Counted from the first letter of the stretch, positions 39,735 through 49,233 are shown. The stretch is 64,000 bases of DNA from Oscillospiraceae bacterium (GCA_022794215.1 JAAWEH010000021.1:50089-114088); one strand, 5' to 3'. Numbers and translations are program-made. Notes: generated by a model from the sequence alone, not told the origin.

Positions 39735-41994
39735 TTTTCCCTGCCAGCAGCGTCTTTTCCCGGCTGTGGCAGGTGAAAAGAAGAACCTGCCGGGTTTTTG
39801 CCGTCTCCAACAGGCAGGTTAGAGCAAGGCTTGCCCGCTGGTCGTCAAAGGCGTCCAGAGCGTCATCCAGCAGAATGGGGCAGGGCTCTGCCTGGGGCAG
39901 GGCCAGCTCGCACATGGCAAGGCGCACCGCCAGATAGAGCTGCTGAGCAGCGCCCCCGGAGAGGGCCAGATCCTGCCGGGGGGCGGCCTCTCCCGTTTCC
40001 TGGGCCAGGGCCTGGAACTGCCGGGTCAGGGCGGCCTTGTTATACTTCCCTCCGGTGAGGGCGGAGAGGTAGGCCCCTGCCTTGTCGTTGACGGCGGGGG
40101 AAAACCGCTCCCGGAGAAGGGAATCGGCGGTTTTCAGGCTTTCCATGGCGGCGGTGATGGCGTCATATTCGCCCCGCCGCAGCTCCAGCTGTTCCAAGAG
40201 CTGACTGCGCCGGGCCTCCAGCTCCGCCGGGTCGCCCAGGGACCGGAGCTCCCCCTGGAGCCGGGCGGCGGCGTCGCTGACGCGGGTCAGCTCCCCGTTC
40301 ACCGCGCCCAGCTGGGCGGCGAGATGGGTGGCGTCCCCCTGCGGGGCCACGGTGAGCAGAGGCCGGCTTTCCCCGGAAGCGGGAGAGGGGAGGGCGGAGA
40401 GAAGCTTTTCCGCGGCCTGGGCCTTTGTCTTGGCAAGATGATACCGCTCCCCCTGCTGCAGGGCCCGGCTAAGGGCGGCGGAGATGCCGAAGCGGTCGGT
40501 GACCTCCGGGGCGAAGGGGTGGACGAAGAGGAGAAGCTGGGCGGTGAGCTCCTCCTTTTGGGCGGAGAGCTTATCCCGCTCGGCATTCACGGCTTGAAGC
40601 TCCCGTTGGGCCTCCTGGGCGGCGGAGACCTTCCGGCTGTATTCCGTGCTGCGGTGAAGGATGTCTTGGGGGGTCTGGGTTCCATATTGGGAGAGAATGG
40701 CATGGAGGGCTTTTGCCCGGCTTTTATCCCGCAGCAGGCAGGCCAGCCCGCCCGCCAAAGCCCCCAGAAGGGCGCAGGGCAGAAGGATCCACAGCATGGT
40801 GACAGGGCTGACGATGCACCCCTCCATAAGCCCAAGGGAGAACCCCAGCTGAACCAGGGGCTGGGGGGCGGCAAAGGCCAGAAGAAGCCCCGGCACAGCC
40901 CCCAAAAGAGCGCCCAGAAGAAGGAAAAGGGGCAGAGAGGGTTTCTTTTCCAGGCGCAGGGCCTGGTCGTGATCCAACTGGGCCTTGGCAGCGGCCTGGG
41001 CCGTTTCCCAGCTGCTGAAAAAGGGGTCGTCCCCGACTGCTTTTTCCGCGGCCTCCGCCCGGTCTTTGGCTTCCGGCACCGCCTTTTCCGCCAGTTTCAG
41101 GTTGGCGATAAGGGTGTTTAAGTAGGCCAGGTCTCCCTGGGCCTGCCGCAAAGCCTCGGTGGAAGGCAGCGTATGGGCGGCTTTTTCCGCGCTTTGAAAG
41201 TCGGTGAGGGCCGCGGCATACTCGGCCTGGGCCTGCTTGTGCTTTTCGGCCTGCTGTGCCTGATCCGCCGCGGCGTGGGCCTGGAGCTGGGCTTCCAGCC
41301 GGGCTTTTTTGGCCTCCAGAGCCTCCTTCTCCTGCTGGGCTTCCTGGGCTTGGCGCAGGAGGGAGCCCTGGCGGGCAAGGGCGGATTCCACGGTGGAAAG
41401 CTCCCCTTCCAATTCGGGGATCAGGCCGAAGCGGGCGTTGGCCCGACGGCGGTTGAGCCAGTCCTTCAGCCGGCGCTCCACCTGGGAGTAAGATACGTCC
41501 TCCTCTCCGGAGGTGGCCAGGGCCGCCACCCGCTTTTCCAGGTCGCCGCTGGGGGAGAGGGCGATCTCTCCCTGGCTCACAAAGGCGGTGCGCTCAAAAA
41601 CCTCCCGGGAGACGCCCAGCAGCGTTTCCCCGCAGTTTTCGGCGGTCAGCTCCGCCACCGGCTCTCCGGTGGCGGCCCAGACGGCGGAAAAGGCGCCCCA
41701 GGGGGTGGTTCCTTTGGGGCCCCGGTAAAGGGTGAGCTCCCGGCCCTGCCATTTCAGGGTCAGGGTACCCTCCATGGGTGCGCCGGACCAGGGCTGATAG
41801 CGGTTTTTCTCCGCCAGGTAGCCGGATTTGTCCCGGTCACGCTGGGGGAAGCCGTAGAGCATGGCCCGGAGGAAGGCGCACCAGGTGGATTTTCCTGCTT
41901 CGTTGGAGGCCATGATAAGGGTGAGGCCCGGCCCGGGGCGGAGGGCGGCCTTGTGAAGCTTGCCGAAGGTGGCGGTCATCTCGATGATTTTCAT
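39712..41994 (-). CDS. SbcC/YhaN-like AAA/SMC ATPase
   Basis: MKIIEMTATFGKLHKAALRPGPGLTLIMASNEAGKSTWCAFLRAMLYGF; coiled-coil; C-terminal DLALSGGAAQQLYLAVRLAMCELALPQAEPCPILLDDALDAFDDQR. Confidence 0.88.
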   Translation of the reverse strand: MKIIEMTATFGKLHKAALRPGPGLTLIMASNEAGKSTWCAFLRAMLYGFPQRDRDKSGYLAEKNRYQPWSGAPMEGTLTLKWQGRELTLYRGPKGTTPWGAFSAVWAATGEPVAELTAENCGETLLGVSREVFERTAFVSQGEIALSPSGDLEKRVAALATSGEEDVSYSQVERRLKDWLNRRRANARFGLIPELEGELSTVESALARQGSLLRQAQEAQQEKEALEAKKARLEAQLQAHAAADQAQQAEKHKQAQAEYAAALTDFQSAEKAAHTLPSTEALRQAQGDLAYLNTLIANLKLAEKAVPEAKDRAEAAEKAVGDDPFFSSWETAQAAAKAQLDHDQALRLEKKPSLPLFLLLGALLGAVPGLLLAFAAPQPLVQLGFSLGLMEGCIVSPVTMLWILLPCALLGALAGGLACLLRDKSRAKALHAILSQYGTQTPQDILHRSTEYSRKVSAAQEAQRELQAVNAERDKLSAQKEELTAQLLLFVHPFAPEVTDRFGISAALSRALQQGERYHLAKTKAQAAEKLLSALPSPASGESRPLLTVAPQGDATHLAAQLGAVNGELTRVSDAAARLQGELRSLGDPAELEARRSQLLEQLELRRGEYDAITAAMESLKTADSLLRERFSPAVNDKAGAYLSALTGGKYNKAALTRQFQALAQETGEAAPRQDLALSGGAAQQLYLAVRLAMCELALPQAEPCPILLDDALDAFDDQRASLALTCLLETAKTRQVLLFTCHSREKTLLAGKNVTILGE

Positions 41995-43073
41995 GGCGTG
42001 TCCTCCCCGTTTTCCAGGGCGGTGAGGCCGAAGCGTACCGCCCGCTCCAGGGTGGCCTTTTCCTCGCCGGCGGCAGAGTCGATGCGGCGGCGCATATCCC
42101 GGAGGAAGAGCCCGGTGAGGCTGTCCTCACCCTCCCGGCCCCAAAGGTTTTGAGGGATGCGGGTATGATCCCGAACCGTCACCGCCCAGCGGTAGGGAGC
42201 GGCGGTTTGGGCGAGGGCGGAGAGATCCAGGTCTTTTGCCTCCCCGGTGAGGATCAGGCGGCAGATATCGTCCTTATTTCCCTGGGAGAGAGCGGAAACC
42301 ACGGCTTGGGCCGGGTCGCGGCCGGTCAGGTCGCACTCCAGGATCTCATAGCGGCGGCGGCACAGGGGGAGAAACTCCGCCGTTACGGTACGCTCACCGG
42401 AGATGGTGACCCAGAGGGCGCCCTTGTCCCCCAGCTCGTCAAAGCCCCGGCCCTCGGTACAGCCGGGGTAGGCCCAATAGGTATTGCCCTCTTTTTGAAG
42501 GCCCGAGCAGGCGTGGATATGCCCCAGGGCCAGGTAGGTCAGGCCGCTCTGGGCGATGTGATCCCGGGGGATGGATCCGTAGCGGCCGGCGCCGTCCACG
42601 TCCCCGTGGAGGGCCATGACCGCGGGCTTGCCGGTATCCGGGGCGTGGAAGCCCGCCAAGGGCGAGCCGTCCCGGAACTGTCCGGTGAAGGCGGAGCCGT
42701 AGAGGGTCACGTTGGGAAGTTCCACGCTTTGGATGGCGCCCTCCCGGAAGATGAGGACATTTTTGGGCCAGATGGGGGCGGCGTAGAGGGAGCCGGGGCC
42801 GTAGAAATCGTGGTTGCCGGGGGCGATGACCACGGGGGTGGGGATGCGGCCCAGGGCGGCGGCCAGAGCCTGGGCGGTCTCCCGGTAGGTCTGGTGAGAG
42901 TCCAGAAGATCGCCGGAGAGGAGCACCAGGTCGGCACAGCGCTCAATGGCGGTATCGGCCAGGGCATCCAGCAGAAGCCGCTGTTCGGAGCGGCGCTGGC
43001 GGGCCTGCTCCGCTGTGAGGGCGGCGAAGGGGGCGTCCAGATGGAGATCGGCGGCATGGAGGATATGGAGCAT
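41991..43073 (-). CDS. SbcD/YhaO-like metallophosphoesterase (DNA repair exonuclease family)
   Basis: MLHILHAADLHLDAPFAALTAEQARQRRSEQ...DLVLLSGDLLDS...VVIAPGNHDFYGPGS...ALGHIHACS; ATGA overlap with the ATPase gene. Confidence 0.9.
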   Translation of the reverse strand: MLHILHAADLHLDAPFAALTAEQARQRRSEQRLLLDALADTAIERCADLVLLSGDLLDSHQTYRETAQALAAALGRIPTPVVIAPGNHDFYGPGSLYAAPIWPKNVLIFREGAIQSVELPNVTLYGSAFTGQFRDGSPLAGFHAPDTGKPAVMALHGDVDGAGRYGSIPRDHIAQSGLTYLALGHIHACSGLQKEGNTYWAYPGCTEGRGFDELGDKGALWVTISGERTVTAEFLPLCRRRYEILECDLTGRDPAQAVVSALSQGNKDDICRLILTGEAKDLDLSALAQTAAPYRWAVTVRDHTRIPQNLWGREGEDSLTGLFLRDMRRRIDSAAGEEKATLERAVRFGLTALENGEDTP

Positions 43074-43107
43074 GGGAGGATCTCCTTTCAAGGATATATA
43101 GAACATT

Positions 43108-43123
43108 TGTTTCACGTGAAACA
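43108..43123. promoter_or_regulatory. parS chromosome-partitioning site (ParB/Spo0J binding)
   Basis: Exact 16-bp palindrome TGTTTCACGTGAAACA. Confidence 0.93.
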
Positions 43124-43361
43124 AGGGTTGGACGTTTTTTGGATGGAGATTCCAAAAATGGAAAATCATTCTGGTACAAAAAGAAGGGATAAGGTACGCT
43201 TTCTGCCCCGGAAGGGAGGGAAAAGGGAGGATAGGGGAGGGGCGGGGGGATGCAATTTGGGTACAACAAGAGTTTGGTGTACCGGAATGTGCAACAGGGA
43301 TGCAACTATGGGAGAGAATACATTGCGGGAGAAAGGAATTGGGCTTTTGGAGGGGACTTGG

Positions 43362-44141
43362 TCAGTCGAGCAGATCCACCCGTTCCACCGAGAGGCACTT
43401 TTTTGCCTGGGCGTCGATGGTGAAGAGGACGGCGTTGAGCTTGGAGGGGCCTTCCGCTTCCTGGTAGCGCTGGGGCAGGCCGCCCAGGAAAAGGTTAATG
43501 GACTGCTCCGGCTTGATGCCCAAGACAGAGCGGGAAGGGCCGGTCATGCCCAGGTCGGTGACAAAGCCCAGCCCCTGGGGGAGGAGCTGACAGTCGGCGG
43601 TGGGCACATGGGTGTGGGTGCCCCAGAGGGCCTGGACGCGGCCGTCCAGATAGTAGGCCAGGGCGCCTTTTTCGCTGGTGGCCTCGGCGTGAAAGTCCAC
43701 CACCACAAGGTCGGCGCCGGGGTTTTTCAGGATGGCGTCGGCGGTGAGGAAGGGGTTTTCGTTGTGGGGGGACAGTTCCAGACGGCCAATGAGGTTCATG
43801 ACGCCGATGCGCAGTCCCCGGGGGCCGTCGTAGACGCCGTAGCCCCGGCCGGGGAGACGGCTGGGGTAGTTGGCGGGGCGGAGGATATAGGGGTTTTCCT
43901 CCAGAAAGTCGGCGATCTGCAGCCGGTTCCAGGTGTGGTTGCCCAGGGTGATGACGTCAGCCCCGGCGTCGAAGATGGTCTGGGCCTGCTTGGGGGTGAG
44001 GCCCACGCCGGAGGCGTTTTCCCCGTTGACCACGGTGAAGTCCACGTTATGCAGCTTTTTCAGGGTGCGCAGGCGGCGGGTAAGGCAGTCCAGGCCGCCC
44101 TGCCCCACCACATCGCCCACGGCGAGAAGGTGAAGAAGCAT
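43362..44141 (-). CDS. ymdB: YmdB-family metallophosphoesterase
   Basis: MLLHLLAVGDVVGQGGLDCLTRRLRTLKKLHNVDFTVVNGENASGVGLTPKQAQTIFDAGADVITLGNHTWNR. Confidence 0.93.
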   Translation of the reverse strand: MLLHLLAVGDVVGQGGLDCLTRRLRTLKKLHNVDFTVVNGENASGVGLTPKQAQTIFDAGADVITLGNHTWNRLQIADFLEENPYILRPANYPSRLPGRGYGVYDGPRGLRIGVMNLIGRLELSPHNENPFLTADAILKNPGADLVVVDFHAEATSEKGALAYYLDGRVQALWGTHTHVPTADCQLLPQGLGFVTDLGMTGPSRSVLGIKPEQSINLFLGGLPQRYQEAEGPSKLNAVLFTIDAQAKKCLSVERVDLLD

Positions 44142-44298
44142 GGGGATCATCCTTTCTGATGGGTCTATTATACGGTATTTTGCCGGAAATGGCAATGATC
44201 GGTGGGGGTGAGGTTTCTGTTCCGGGGTGGGGATGGTTTCCCCTCCGGGGGTGGTATCGTTTTGCTGATGATTGATTTCTATACTATCAGTGCGTGAA

Positions 44299-44490
44299 CT
44301 GGGGGACTATTCTTTGAGGCCAAAGAATAGTCCCCCAGGTCTCGCCTGCCGGCTCGGTCGTGCGGTGGACGCCCGCCACCGGCGGACACCGCCCCCCCAA
44401 GAAAGCCCCAGAGGGGGGATTTCGATTTCCCCCCTCTGGACTCCCCCTTGAAACGACCAAAGAGGGGCCACTGCGGTGGCCCCTCTTTGG
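44299..44490. repeat. Three-hairpin structured repeat, copy 2
   Basis: ctgggggactattctttg/caaagaatagtcccccag (18 bp), ccagagggggga/tcccccctctgg (12 bp), ccaaagaggggccac/gtggcccctctttgg (15 bp); same hairpin order and linkers as copy 1. Confidence 0.85.
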
Positions 44491-44620
44491 AAACTCCCCA
44501 TAGTCCTTCTCTTTCCGCTGGGATGGCCCCAGCCCCTTACTTCGTAACGGGGTTGGGGCGCGGGAGGTTAAGCGATATTCGAAACGTGTTCATGCCCCAA
44601 AGAGCAAAAAGGCCAGTTCG

Positions 44621-44821
44621 TCAGGGGGCGGCGGGGGGGCGGCCTCCTGCGGCTTCATAGCCGGCGAGGAAGGCGAGGCGGAGGGCGGCGGCAAAATCGT
44701 CTTTTAGAGCGTCGACAAAAGGATCCAGAGCACGGCTGGCGTAAAAATCGCGAAAGGCGTTGTCAAGGGAAGCCTCAAATTGCTCCTGCAGGCTTTTGTG
44801 GTCTATCGCATCTTCATACAT
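44621..44821 (-). CDS. Hypothetical small protein
   Basis: MYEDAIDHKSLQEQFEASLDNAFRDFYASRALDPFVDALKDDFAAALRLAFLAGYEAAGGRPPAAP, preceded by GGAGGTGG. Confidence 0.55.
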   Translation of the reverse strand: MYEDAIDHKSLQEQFEASLDNAFRDFYASRALDPFVDALKDDFAAALRLAFLAGYEAAGGRPPAAP

Positions 44822-44917
44822 AATGTCCACCTCCAGATACACTAATTTACACGAATTACCACGAATTGTCAAATGAAGATAGCGAATCATAGTATTATCT
44901 CATATAGAGGTGATATT

Positions 44918-45076
44918 ATGAAGCCTTTGAAAAAGTCTATCAGTATTACGTTGGATGACCCGGTTTTGGAGAAAATCAAGGAGTTGGCAGAGATACGGGA
45001 TCGCTCTGTTTCCAGCTGTATCAATATCATCCTGCGGGAATATCTGGAAAAGAACAAGCCCGAGGAGAAATTGTAA
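44918..45076 (+). CDS. Small ribbon-helix-helix (CopG-like) protein
   Basis: MKPLKKSISITLDDPVLEKIKELAEIRDRSVSSCINIILREYLEKNKPEEKL; preceded by AGAGGTG. Confidence 0.75.
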   Translation: MKPLKKSISITLDDPVLEKIKELAEIRDRSVSSCINIILREYLEKNKPEEKL

Positions 45077-45122
45077 ATTTTTTTCGAACAGCCTTGAAAT
45101 TTATGGCTCCAGGGATTATCAT

Positions 45123-45157
45123 AGGGTTAGCACTCTCTTTCGTCGAGTGCTAACCCT
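45123..45157 (+). promoter_or_regulatory. CIRCE element (HrcA operator) upstream of htpG
   Basis: TTAGCACTC-N9-GAGTGCTAA exact consensus at 45127-45153, arms extended by aggg/ccct. Confidence 0.95.
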
Positions 45158-45201
45158 ATTTTGTTTTCAAAAAATGGAATATATATGGAGGCGCACAGAA
45201 G

Positions 45202-47115
45202 ATGGCAAAGAAGCAATTCAAGGCGGAGAGCAAGCGGCTGCTGGATCTGATGATCAACTCGATCTACACCCACAAGGAGATCTTTTTGCGGGAGCTGCTG
45301 TCCAACGCCAGCGACGCGGTGGACAAGCTGGCCTACCGGGCTCTCACCGATGACAAGGTGGGCATCAAGCGCAAGGATTTTCAGATCACCCTTGTGCCGG
45401 ACAAGGCCGGACGCACCCTGACCATTGCGGACAACGGCATCGGCATGACCCGGGAGGAGCTGGAGAAGAACCTGGGCACCATCGCCCGGAGCGGCTCGCT
45501 TCAGTTCAAGCAGGAGATGGACAAGGCGGAGAAGGCCAAGAATGTGGACATTATCGGGCAGTTCGGCGTTGGGTTCTACTCCGCTTTTATGGTGGCGGAT
45601 ACCGTGACGGTGCGCTCCAGGGCTTACGGCAGCGACGAGGCCTGGGAGTGGAAAAGCGACGGGGCCGACGGGTACACGGTGGAGAGCTGCGACAAGGAGA
45701 CCGTGGGCACCGAGGTGATCCTGCACATCAAGGCGGATACTGAGGAGGAGCACTACAGCGAATATCTGGAGAGCTACCGGCTCCAGGAGCTGGTGAAGAA
45801 GTATTCCGACTATGTCCACACCCCCATTCGCATGGAGCTGGAGGTCACCGAGAGGAAGGAGCGGCCGGAGGACGCGGGGGAGGACTATAAGCCCGAGTAT
45901 GAGACCCACCGGGAGTGGGCCACCCTCAACTCCATGGTTCCCCTGTGGCAGAGGGCCAAGAGCAAGGTGAAGGAGGAGGAGTACGGGCAGTTTTACAAGG
46001 AGAAGTTCGGAGACTGGGAGGAGCCGCTGGCGGTGATCCATGTGGCCGCTGAGGGACAGATGGAGTATAAGGCCATGCTGTTTATCCCGGGCCACGCCCC
46101 CTATGATTACTACTCCAAGGACTATGAGAAGGGGCTGCAGCTCTACTCCTCCGGGGTGCTTATCATGGACAAGTGTCCCGAGGTAGTGCCGGATCACTTC
46201 TCCTTTGTAAAGGGCGTGGTGGATTCCCCGGATCTGCCGCTGAACATCTCCCGGGAGACTTTGCAGCACACCAGGGCGCTCCACATCATCGAGAGCAACG
46301 TGGAGAAGAAGGTGAAGGGGGAGCTTTTGAAGCTCCAGAAGGAGGATCGGGAGAAGTACCTGAAGTTCTGGAAGGGCTTTGGGCGGCAGCTGAAGTACGG
46401 GGTGGTGAGCCAGTACGGAGCCAAGAAGGAGGTTTTGCAGGATCTGCTGCTTTTTGCCTCCTCCGACAGTGACAGGCTGACCACCCTGGGCGAGTACGTG
46501 GAGCGGATGAAGGAGGATCAGGGCGGCATCTTCTATCTCTGCGCCGAGAGCGTGGAGATGGCCAAGGCCCTGCCCCAGGCCGAGCGGGTGCTGGACAAGG
46601 GGTACGAGATCCTCTATTTCACCGACGAGGTGGACGAGTTTGTGGCCCAGACCCTGATGCAGTACGGGGAAAAGCCGTTTCGGAACGCGGCCAGCGCCGA
46701 TGCGCTTCCTGAGAGCGAGGAGGAGAAGGCGGAGAGCGAAAAGAAGGCCGAGGCCAACCGGCCGGTGCTGGATTTTGTGAAGGAGACCCTGGGAGACAAG
46801 GTTTTTGACGTGCGGCTTTCCAAGGTGCTGAAGTCGGCGCCGGTGTGTCTGAGCGCCGACGGGCCCATGAGCTTGGAGATGGAGAAGTATTTCCAGCGCA
46901 TGGGAGAGGCTATACCGGGGATGAAGGCCCAGCGGGTGCTGGAGCTGAATGCGGACAGCCCGGTTTATTCCGCCCTGTGCCGGGCGGTGGCCCAGGAGCC
47001 GGAGAAGGCGAAAAAATATGCGCAGCTGCTCTACGACCAGGCTCTGATCATTGCGGGGCTGGGTGTGGAGGATCCGGCGGGGTACACTGAGCGGGTATGC
47101 TCGCTGATGATATAA
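45202..47115 (+). CDS. htpG: Molecular chaperone HtpG (Hsp90)
   Basis: MAKKQFKAESKRLLDLMINSIYTHKEIFLRELLSNASDAVDKLAYRAL...ADNGIGMTREELEKNLGTIARSGS...GQFGVGFYSAFMVADTVTV. Confidence 0.97.
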   Translation: MAKKQFKAESKRLLDLMINSIYTHKEIFLRELLSNASDAVDKLAYRALTDDKVGIKRKDFQITLVPDKAGRTLTIADNGIGMTREELEKNLGTIARSGSLQFKQEMDKAEKAKNVDIIGQFGVGFYSAFMVADTVTVRSRAYGSDEAWEWKSDGADGYTVESCDKETVGTEVILHIKADTEEEHYSEYLESYRLQELVKKYSDYVHTPIRMELEVTERKERPEDAGEDYKPEYETHREWATLNSMVPLWQRAKSKVKEEEYGQFYKEKFGDWEEPLAVIHVAAEGQMEYKAMLFIPGHAPYDYYSKDYEKGLQLYSSGVLIMDKCPEVVPDHFSFVKGVVDSPDLPLNISRETLQHTRALHIIESNVEKKVKGELLKLQKEDREKYLKFWKGFGRQLKYGVVSQYGAKKEVLQDLLLFASSDSDRLTTLGEYVERMKEDQGGIFYLCAESVEMAKALPQAERVLDKGYEILYFTDEVDEFVAQTLMQYGEKPFRNAASADALPESEEEKAESEKKAEANRPVLDFVKETLGDKVFDVRLSKVLKSAPVCLSADGPMSLEMEKYFQRMGEAIPGMKAQRVLELNADSPVYSALCRAVAQEPEKAKKYAQLLYDQALIIAGLGVEDPAGYTERVCSLMI

Positions 47116-47129
47116 GGACGAAAAGATCG

Positions 47130-47166
47130 ACCCCCTCTCATTTTCACGGGTGAGAGGGGGACTTTT
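47130..47166 (+). terminator. htpG terminator
   Basis: ccccctctcattttcacgggtgagagggggacttttt. Confidence 0.75.
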
Positions 47167-47269
47167 TGCAAGAAAAATTGCACGGATCCATTCAAAGCTA
47201 TTGTAATTATTTCAAAAATGTGCTAAAAATTTAACAAAATGCCAATTTAAGGAAAGAAAGGGGGGAAAA

Positions 47270-48181
47270 ATGAAAAAAGCAAAGCTCGCAGCGCTGTCTC
47301 TCAGCGCGGCGCTCCTGCTGTCCAACTGTGGGAGCCCCGCTGCCAAGGAGACAAATCCGCCGGCTCCCCAGGAGGGCGCCTATGTGGCAGGTACTTATGA
47401 AGCCAGCGCCGACGGCAGAAACGGCCCGGTGAAGGTGTCGGTCACCTTTACCGTCGACGCCATCGAGAAGGTGACGATCGTTGAGCACGCCGAGAGCAAC
47501 GGCATCAGCGCCCCCGCCATCTCCGGCATTCCCGAGGCCATTGTGACGTATCAGAGCCTTGGCGTGGACGTGGTGTCCGGCGCCACCATTACCTCCGAGG
47601 CCATTTTGACGGCCGTGGCCGCCTGTGTGGAGCAGGCCGGCGGCGATGTGGAGGCGCTGAAGGCCGTTCCCGCCGGTGAGGGGGAGGCGGAGACCCTCCA
47701 GAATGCCACCGTTGACGTGCTGGTGGTGGGCGGCGGCAAGGAGGCCACCCTCCGTATGGCTCAGGAGGCTTTGGACGCTCAGGTGCAGTACGGCATGATC
47801 TCCAAGGGTGAGACCCTGACCGAGCTGGCCGAGACCATCGGCGTGCCCGCTGAGACTCTGGAGCAGACCATTTCTGAGTTCAACGACCTGGTGAAGGCCG
47901 GCCAGCCCGACGAGTTTGGCCGCAGAACCTGGGAGAGCACCATCGAGGAAGGACCCTTCTACGCCGTGGCCTTCTCCCCCTGCGTCCACCACACCATGGG
48001 CGGTCTGGAGATCGATTCCGAGGCTAAGGTGCTGAACACTGAGGGACAGGTCATTGAGGGCCTGTACGCCGCCGGTGAGGTCACCGGAGGCATCCACGGC
48101 ACCAACCGGGTGGGCGGCAACGCCGTGCCCGACGCGCTGACCTTCGGCAAGATCGCCGGCGAGAACGCCGCGAAGAAGTAA
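47270..48181 (+). CDS. FMN-binding lipoprotein / internally deleted fumarate reductase-type flavoprotein
   Basis: Lipobox-like LLSNCGS, FMN-binding domain (GVDVVSGATITSEAIL), VDVLVVGGG fused directly to a flavoprotein C-terminus (HHTMGGLEIDSEAKVLNTEGQVIEGLYAAGEVTGGIHGTNRVGGNAVPDALTFGKIAGENAA). Confidence 0.8.
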   Translation: MKKAKLAALSLSAALLLSNCGSPAAKETNPPAPQEGAYVAGTYEASADGRNGPVKVSVTFTVDAIEKVTIVEHAESNGISAPAISGIPEAIVTYQSLGVDVVSGATITSEAILTAVAACVEQAGGDVEALKAVPAGEGEAETLQNATVDVLVVGGGKEATLRMAQEALDAQVQYGMISKGETLTELAETIGVPAETLEQTISEFNDLVKAGQPDEFGRRTWESTIEEGPFYAVAFSPCVHHTMGGLEIDSEAKVLNTEGQVIEGLYAAGEVTGGIHGTNRVGGNAVPDALTFGKIAGENAAKK

Positions 48182-48192
48182 GAGGACAAAAG

Positions 48193-48230
48193 AGAAGGGG
48201 ATCGGCTTTTTAGCCGATCCCCTTTTTTGT
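48193..48230 (+). terminator. Terminator of the flavoprotein-like gene
   Basis: aaggggatcggctttttagccgatcccctttttt. Confidence 0.75.
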
Positions 48231-48240
48231 TTGGGAAAGG

Positions 48241-49233
48241 TCAGGCCAGGATTCGGAGCAGGAGGGACATGGCCTTTTCTTTGTCGAGCTGATAGGCTAC
48301 CTGCACGTCCCCCTCCAGGGGGACATAGACCCGGCTTTCCACCACCATGCGGCCGTCGCAGAGACTGCCGCCGAAGTCTACGTCCACGTTGCGGCGGCGC
48401 AGGTCGGTGACCAGAGTGGGATCCAGGAGGTAGAGGATGCACAAAGCGTCGTGCATGGCCATGGAGAAGTCGTTGGGGTCGTCCTTGTAGGCGATGCCCA
48501 GCAGGCGCAGGCGCTCAATGAAGTGGAGGAGCAGGTCGGCATAGAAGCGGGCGCAGGGGTTGTCCAGGGCCATGATCTGCTCGGCGTCGTGCTCCCGGAA
48601 AACGATGGAGGTGGTGGCGTCCAGGGGGAAGATGACGATGGGGCAGGGGGCGTGGACTACGATCTGGGCGGCCTCGGGATCCTTGAAGAAATTGAGCTCG
48701 GCCGCGGAGGTCAGGTTTACGTCCCGGTCGCCGCCCCCCATGAGGATGAGCCGCTTGATGTTTTTGGCGATGTCGGGGGCCATGCGCAGGGCCATGCCCA
48801 GGTTGGACAGGGGGCCCACCGAAACGATGGTGATGGGCTCGGGGGTGTTGCGCAGGGCGTCTACCAGAAAGCTGACGGCGTGCTGAGACTGGGGTTTCAG
48901 GGAGGTGGGGGGCAGGGGAAGGTAGGGGGCGTGGACGCAGACCTCCTCCCCGTCGATGATCTGGACATACTTCTGGTGGCGCTGGTTTCCGTGGCGGCCG
49001 GGCATGAGATCCTGCACCATGGGGCCGGGCATACCGCCGTAGACGGGCACGCCGCCCCCCATGAACTCCACCACCCGCAGGGTGTTTTCCAGGGTGTTGT
49101 GCAGAGGCTGGTTGCCGTGGGTCACGGTGATGGCCAGGAGCCGATCCTTCAGCGCACGCATGGCCAGGATGATGGCCATGGCGTCGTCGGTGCCGGTATC
49201 TACGTCCAGGATAATTTTAGAAGTGTCGGTCAT
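48241..49233 (-). CDS. Nucleoside hydrolase (inosine-uridine preferring family)
   Basis: IILDVDTGTDDAMAIILAMRAL...VTHGNQPLHNTLENTLRVVE...HDALCILYLLDPTLV. Confidence 0.94.
   Translation of the reverse strand: MTDTSKIILDVDTGTDDAMAIILAMRALKDRLLAITVTHGNQPLHNTLENTLRVVEFMGGGVPVYGGMPGPMVQDLMPGRHGNQRHQKYVQIIDGEEVCVHAPYLPLPPTSLKPQSQHAVSFLVDALRNTPEPITIVSVGPLSNLGMALRMAPDIAKNIKRLILMGGGDRDVNLTSAAELNFFKDPEAAQIVVHAPCPIVIFPLDATTSIVFREHDAEQIMALDNPCARFYADLLLHFIERLRLLGIAYKDDPNDFSMAMHDALCILYLLDPTLVTDLRRRNVDVDFGGSLCDGRMVVESRVYVPLEGDVQVAYQLDKEKAMSLLLRILA

Noticed and set aside
44873-44917. N-terminal extension of the RHH ORF from 44873
   Set aside because: SD (agaggtg) and typical RHH N-terminus place the start at 44918.
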